Shown here: positions 60,375 to 64,000 of the stretch, piece after piece
Position numbering within the stretch: the stretch's first letter is position 1
Layout: each line of letters begins with the position of its first letter
Assembly: GCF_014651855.1 (NCBI RefSeq)
Contig: NZ_BMXR01000008.1
Span: 176,198-240,197 of the forward strand
Direction of reading: 5' to 3'
From: Saccharospirillum salsuginis
Lineage (GTDB): Bacteria; Pseudomonadota; Gammaproteobacteria; Pseudomonadales; Natronospirillaceae
Length of the DNA stretch: 64,000 bases
Translations under genes and position numbers: made by a program
Notes under the pieces: generated by a model
Database searches by the model: none
Told to the model about the DNA's origin: nothing
The model's input: only the letters and a program-made list of their open reading frames with translations

Positions 60375-60806
60375 TCATACCGACCTGTGATGGCCCAGAT
60401 TGCTCTGGCATCGTTTCAAATCGGTTGCCAGACGATCCCGTTCCTGCTCGGAAAGACCTTCGACCATGGCCTCTTCTATGGCGTCCACCAGACGGTGAGC
60501 CTGATCGAGCACCGCTCGGCCCGATGCCGTCAACCGGGTTTGAATGATGCGGCCGTGTTCGGGGTGAGGGCATCGTTCGATCCAATCCTCCCGTTCCAGA
60601 CCCTTGACCAGTTGTTGCATGGTCTGGGGTGTGACAAAGCAGGCGCGGGCCATCTCGGCGTTGGATAACCGGTCTGACCGTTCCAGTGCGCTCAGCGCGG
60701 CGTATTGCGATGTGGAGAGGTTGAGGTGGCGTAATTCGTCGTCCATACGATGACGGATGGCCTGTTGAACGCCTTTTATAAGGTAACCGATGCGATGTTC
60801 GTGCAA
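60375..60806 (-). CDS. MarR-family repressor with TTG start
   Basis: 143 residues from a TTG at 60806 (GGGAG upstream). MarR winged helix: LNLSTSQYAALSALERSDRLSNAEMARACFVTPQTMQQLVKGLE, with wing PEHGRIIQTRLTASG. Divergent from the VOC gene; a 35-bp dyad lies between them. Confidence 0.88.
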   Translation of the reverse strand: MHEHRIGYLIKGVQQAIRHRMDDELRHLNLSTSQYAALSALERSDRLSNAEMARACFVTPQTMQQLVKGLEREDWIERCPHPEHGRIIQTRLTASGRAVLDQAHRLVDAIEEAMVEGLSEQERDRLATDLKRCQSNLGHHRSV

Positions 60807-60832
60807 GACAAAGACTCCCGGGGGTTGAAGTA

Positions 60833-60867
60833 TATAAGGAACCTGATACTGTATCAGCTTCCTTATA
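60833..60867. promoter_or_regulatory. MarR operator dyad
   Basis: Nested dyad: outer TATAAGGAA/TTCCTTATA and inner CTGATAC-T-GTATCAG, 35 bp in all with two mismatches. Centred between the marR and VOC starts; TTGACA follows. A strong operator candidate for the adjacent MarR protein. Confidence 0.75.
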
Positions 60868-60893
60868 TTGACATGGAAAGGAGGTTACAACAA

Positions 60894-61262
60894 ATGGCAC
60901 AGGTTACCGGTCCACAATTCATCGCCTTGCAGGTCGAGGATCTGCAGGCGGCCAAACGGTTTTACACGGAGCAATTGGGTCTGGTTCCGACCGACGAAGG
61001 CCCGGAGCATGCCGTCGTGTTTCAGACCCATCCCATTCCCTTCGCCATTCGTACGCCCAATGTCGATCTGGCCGGCAGCACCCGGTTGGGGTGGGGCGTC
61101 GCGCTATGGCTGGGGTGTGAGCGGGCGGATACTCTGCACAACCGTCTGCGGGACTATGGTGTGGACATTGTTGAACCCCCCTACGACGGCCCGTTTGGAA
61201 GGACATTCAGCTTCGTCGATCCTTTCGGCTATCGCTTGACGCTGCATGGGACCCCCGGGTGA
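60894..61262 (+). CDS. VOC-family (glyoxalase-like) protein
   Basis: 122 residues from the ATG at 60894 (AAAGGAGG upstream). Single VOC domain: FIALQVEDLQAAKRFYTEQLGLVP, GWGVALWLGCERADTLHNRL, RTFSFVDPFGYRLTLH. The metal or substrate-binding residues include Gln in the first strand (IALQVEDL) and His near the end. Likely an antibiotic- or electrophile-related small-molecule enzyme controlled by the divergent MarR. Confidence 0.85.
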   Translation: MAQVTGPQFIALQVEDLQAAKRFYTEQLGLVPTDEGPEHAVVFQTHPIPFAIRTPNVDLAGSTRLGWGVALWLGCERADTLHNRLRDYGVDIVEPPYDGPFGRTFSFVDPFGYRLTLHGTPG

Positions 61263-61266
61263 TCCT

Positions 61267-61710
61267 ATGGCCACACGTTACTGGATCGTGGTCGCCTCGC
61301 GCGACCATGCCAAGACAGGGGAGAGCGGAGGATTCGTTCAGGCGTGCCACGGAAAGAAAGGCCCGGTCGGTCGGATGCGGGCGGGAGACTGGGTGGTGAT
61401 GTACTCACCCAAAGTGCACTTTAACGGCAGAGACGCTTGCCAGGCGTTCACCGCGATTGGCCAGGCCATGGATGATCGAGTCTATCCGTACGACATGGGT
61501 AACGGGTTCGTACCCTACCGGCGCAATGTCGATTTCAAACCCTGCCGGGACCTGCCGATCCGGCCGTTGATCGATGATCTCGGGTTTATACGCAACAAGC
61601 GGCACTGGGGCGCCGCTTTCCGCTATGGCCTGCTGGAGATCCCGGAGGCCGATTTTCGGCTGATCGCCGACCGGATGCTGGATCGGGCGGCGGATCAATC
61701 GTCCGGTTGA
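61267..61710 (+). CDS. EVE-domain protein (UPF0310)
   Basis: 147 residues from the ATG at 61267, 4 nt after the VOC stop. EVE domain: YWIVVASRDHAKTGESGGFVQACHGKKGPVGRMRAGDWVVMYSPK, YRRNVDFKPCRDLPIRPLIDDLGFI. EVE domains bind modified bases in some systems. Co-transcribed with VOC. Confidence 0.88.
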   Translation: MATRYWIVVASRDHAKTGESGGFVQACHGKKGPVGRMRAGDWVVMYSPKVHFNGRDACQAFTAIGQAMDDRVYPYDMGNGFVPYRRNVDFKPCRDLPIRPLIDDLGFIRNKRHWGAAFRYGLLEIPEADFRLIADRMLDRAADQSSG

Positions 61711-63714
61711 TTAAACCAGACGGAACTGACCGACCAGTTGCCGCTGATCGGTCGCCAGACCGGTCAGCTGCTCGCTGTTCTCGGCGGCCTCGCGGGCGAT
61801 GTTGGCGAGGTCCTCGGCCATATCGGAGATGCGCACCACATTCTGCGTGACTTCCCGGGCCACCGCGCTCTGTTCTTCCGAAGCCGTGGCGATGGAGTGA
61901 CTCATGTCGTTGATCTCGCCCAGGCTGCCCACCATGGTCTTGAGGGACTCGCCGGTGCGCTGGGACTGTTCGGCGGAGGATTCAGCCAGCGAGCGGTTGC
62001 TGGCCATGATGTCCACGGCATTGGACGCCTTTTCGCGCAGCCGCTGAATCATCTCGCGAATGTCGTTGGCCGATTGCTGGGAACGGTTCGCCAGGCTGCG
62101 CACTTCGTCGGCGACCACGGCGAATCCACGGCCCTGTTCACCGGCCCGCGCCGCCTCGATGGCCGCGTTCAGAGCCAGCAGGTTGGTTTGCTCGGCAATG
62201 GCTTGAATCACATCCAGAACGGTGCCGATCTCCTGGCTCTCCTCGCTCAACGCTTCAATGACTCCGGTGGCCTTGTGCTGCGCATCGCGCAATTCGGTAG
62301 TGTACTGAATGTTGGTGTCCATGCTGGCCATGTTGTCCTGCGCTTCATGGGTCACCTGGGCCACTTCCGAACTGGTACGTTCGGCGTTGCCGGCGACCTC
62401 GTGAATGGCCGATTCCATCTCGGTGATGGCGGTCGCGACCGAGCCGGTCTGCTCTTGTTGCTGCTCGACGCGCTCCCGGGTCTGTCGACTGACGCCGGAC
62501 GCCCGTTCGGCCAGTTCGGCGATGGTTTCGGACGACTGGCGGATCTGGCTGATCACATCGGTCAGACGATCGGCGAGGGCGTTGACGTTGGTGCCGATGC
62601 GGCCCATTTCATCGTGCGACACCTTCTGGATCCGCTCGGTCAGGTCGCCTTCGGCCAGGCGATTCAGCACCGCCAGCGTCTGGTTCATCGGCCGGCGGAT
62701 CGAGTGCGCCACCGACCAACCGACCAGAACCGACAGAGCGATCGCCACGATGAGCAACCCCACCGTCACGCTCTGGGCCGTGGCCGCCGTACTTTCGGCG
62801 GATTCGCGGGCCGCCTGGGTCTTCGCCCGGGTAGCGGTGATGATGTCGTTCAGCGTGGCCATGCTCTGATCCATCCGGTTGTCCAGCTCCAGCAGCAGCG
62901 CCTCGCTGTCCTCGTTCAACCGGACATAGTGTTTGTGGCTCTGGAACAGGCCATCCTCGGCCACGATGGCCTGCCGGAACAGCTCGAAGAAAGGCGCCAT
63001 ATCGTCGACGTAGTCGGGATAGTTTTCCGCGATGGCGGCTTCCTTGTTTTTCAGTTCACCCCAGATCGCTTCCAATTGGGACTCGACTTCCGCCATGCGC
63101 TCGATGTTCGAGATCGCCAGCGCCCGCTGCAGATACGCCTGGGCCGCCTCGGCCTGATCGACGATGAAATCCACTTCCCACTGCAAACCACTGTCGCCCT
63201 GAGACTTGGCCTGACTGGCCACGGCATTGATGTCGCCCTCGAAAAAGATCCACTCATTGTCGAACGCCTGGGCTTGTGCCACCGCCTGCTGGCGGGTCGC
63301 GATGCGCTCGTTCTGCAATGCCAGATGCCGTTCCGAAGCGGCGAAGATCGATTGCGCCAGGGATTGCTGGCGGTTCAACAACTCCATCAGCTCCGGATAA
63401 GGCTCCAACCGTGCCTGCAGGGACTCCGCCAGAGCCCGGTAATCGTCTTTGGCCCGCTCATAGGTCCCGGCCAGAGTGGTGCGGCGATCCGGATCCTCGG
63501 CATTGGCATGCTGGGTCACGGCTCGGTTGGCATCCTGAACCCGACCGCGCAGCCGGTTGGTATCGTCCAGCAGACTACCGAGCTGCCCGGAGGCCAGTTC
63601 GAGCTGATCGGCGAGCTTTTGCTCGACGAACAGGGAGTAGAGGGTGATGGCGGTGAAAATGATCAACAAGGCGGCGAAGCCGGCGACGACGCGGGAGATC
63701 AGGGACAGTTTCAT
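61711..63714 (-). CDS. Methyl-accepting chemotaxis protein
   Basis: 667 residues. Membrane segment 1 (about 9-28), a long all-helical periplasmic sensor (about 30-318), membrane segment 2 (about 319-340), HAMP (about 341-395), then the signalling domain with the conserved tip EQTNLLALNAAIEAARAGEQ and GRGFAVVADEVRSLANRSQQ. No CheR-binding pentapeptide at the C-terminus. The sensor is a large four-helix or HBM-like bundle; ligand unknown. It converges with the EVE gene (adjacent, no gap). Confidence 0.93.
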   Translation of the reverse strand: MKLSLISRVVAGFAALLIIFTAITLYSLFVEQKLADQLELASGQLGSLLDDTNRLRGRVQDANRAVTQHANAEDPDRRTTLAGTYERAKDDYRALAESLQARLEPYPELMELLNRQQSLAQSIFAASERHLALQNERIATRQQAVAQAQAFDNEWIFFEGDINAVASQAKSQGDSGLQWEVDFIVDQAEAAQAYLQRALAISNIERMAEVESQLEAIWGELKNKEAAIAENYPDYVDDMAPFFELFRQAIVAEDGLFQSHKHYVRLNEDSEALLLELDNRMDQSMATLNDIITATRAKTQAARESAESTAATAQSVTVGLLIVAIALSVLVGWSVAHSIRRPMNQTLAVLNRLAEGDLTERIQKVSHDEMGRIGTNVNALADRLTDVISQIRQSSETIAELAERASGVSRQTRERVEQQQEQTGSVATAITEMESAIHEVAGNAERTSSEVAQVTHEAQDNMASMDTNIQYTTELRDAQHKATGVIEALSEESQEIGTVLDVIQAIAEQTNLLALNAAIEAARAGEQGRGFAVVADEVRSLANRSQQSANDIREMIQRLREKASNAVDIMASNRSLAESSAEQSQRTGESLKTMVGSLGEINDMSHSIATASEEQSAVAREVTQNVVRISDMAEDLANIAREAAENSEQLTGLATDQRQLVGQFRLV

Positions 63715-64000
63715 CGTGGACTACTCGCTGGCAGAAGTTGGGGCTTGGTGGTTCAGTGTAGAACATGGGAGGTTACAGAATTGTGCAGAAATTGTCCAAT
63801 TGGTCAGGAAATGTCGCGGTACAATAATGGAGGTGGGTGTAGGGCAGAAGAGCCCGAAGGGCGTTATCTGCCGTGGGTAGGGCTGGGAGCCCCGGGTTCA
63901 GTCAGTACCGCCATATTTTCCCCCGGCAGATAACGCTGTCGCTCTTCTGCCCTACGGTACACCGGCTGCATTCAACTTGGTGGATTTGAGGGGGGGGGGG
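63715..64000. other. Region upstream of the chemoreceptor, to window end
   Basis: 286 bp with the MCP promoter and element A6. The final 11 bases are all G, which may be genuine or an assembly or read artefact. Confidence 0.4.
63839..63955. repeat. Palindromic element A6
   Basis: Family A: GTAGGGCAGAAGAGCCCGAA at the left, CGCTCTTCTGCCCTAC at the right, inner CGTTATCTGCCG and CGGCAGATAACG. Confidence 0.9.

Overview
The window reads as one chromosomal stretch of a Gram-negative gammaproteobacterium, probably a marine or halotolerant one of the Oceanospirillales/Saccharospirillum/Marinobacter kind. This is inferred from protein character: AlaA, BetI/BetB/BetA, YqfB, YqgE, GrxD and OhrR are all gammaproteobacterial in style, and a large share of the DNA goes to choline uptake and glycine betaine synthesis. 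The DNA is fairly GC-rich, except for an AT-rich patch near 11.9-12.4 kb. No rRNA, tRNA, CRISPR array, prophage or transposase gene was seen.

Layout. 0-5.7 kb (minus strand): a tight six-gene envelope operon encoding an OmpA-like protein, a solute-binding/OmpA fusion, a vWA lipoprotein, a lone OpuAC-type binding protein, XpaC and TelA. No ABC permease or ATPase accompanies the two binding proteins. This is the best candidate for a poorly described system. 6-11.6 kb: aminotransferase, RDD membrane protein, GNAT and an SppA protease with a long N-terminal barrel-like region. 11.8-14.6 kb: an accessory patch with an orphan HigA-like antitoxin behind an 11-codon toxin stub, and a membrane-protein gene next to its own decayed tandem copy. 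14.7-21.9 kb: small single-gene functions (GNATs, VOC, EamA, racemase, tautomerase, YqfB, SH3, P-loop kinase) and a CARDB/membrane gene pair. 22-24.5 kb: membrane protein, winged-helix regulator and DUF4173 protein, with two copies of the same dyad operator. 24.5-26.2 kb: ArsR and an ArsP-type permease, divergent. 26.2-31.4 kb: a phnDCEE-type ABC importer with a HAD phosphatase and DeoR repressor, and no C-P lyase. 31.7-37.4 kb: alaA, a hypothetical gene and an OCD-family gene, then msrB, an exported cyanophycinase and a nucleotidyltransferase. 37.8-45.1 kb: betI-betB-betA-choX-choW-choV, a complete choline-to-betaine module. 46-48.5 kb: OhrR facing DUF1499 and a flavin disulfide reductase. 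48.7-64 kb: LysR/EamA pair, argF, a 1207-residue oxoprolinase, grxD, a MoeB/ThiF E1, yqgE, azlCD, an orphan binding protein, MarR facing VOC-EVE, and a chemoreceptor.

The intergenic space carries at least four families of roughly 100-125 bp palindromic elements (called A, B, C and D here), more than fifteen copies in 64 kb. Several start exactly on the TAG stop codon of the upstream gene. In two places the 3' tail of the gene and the element have been duplicated together. I know of no description of that behaviour.
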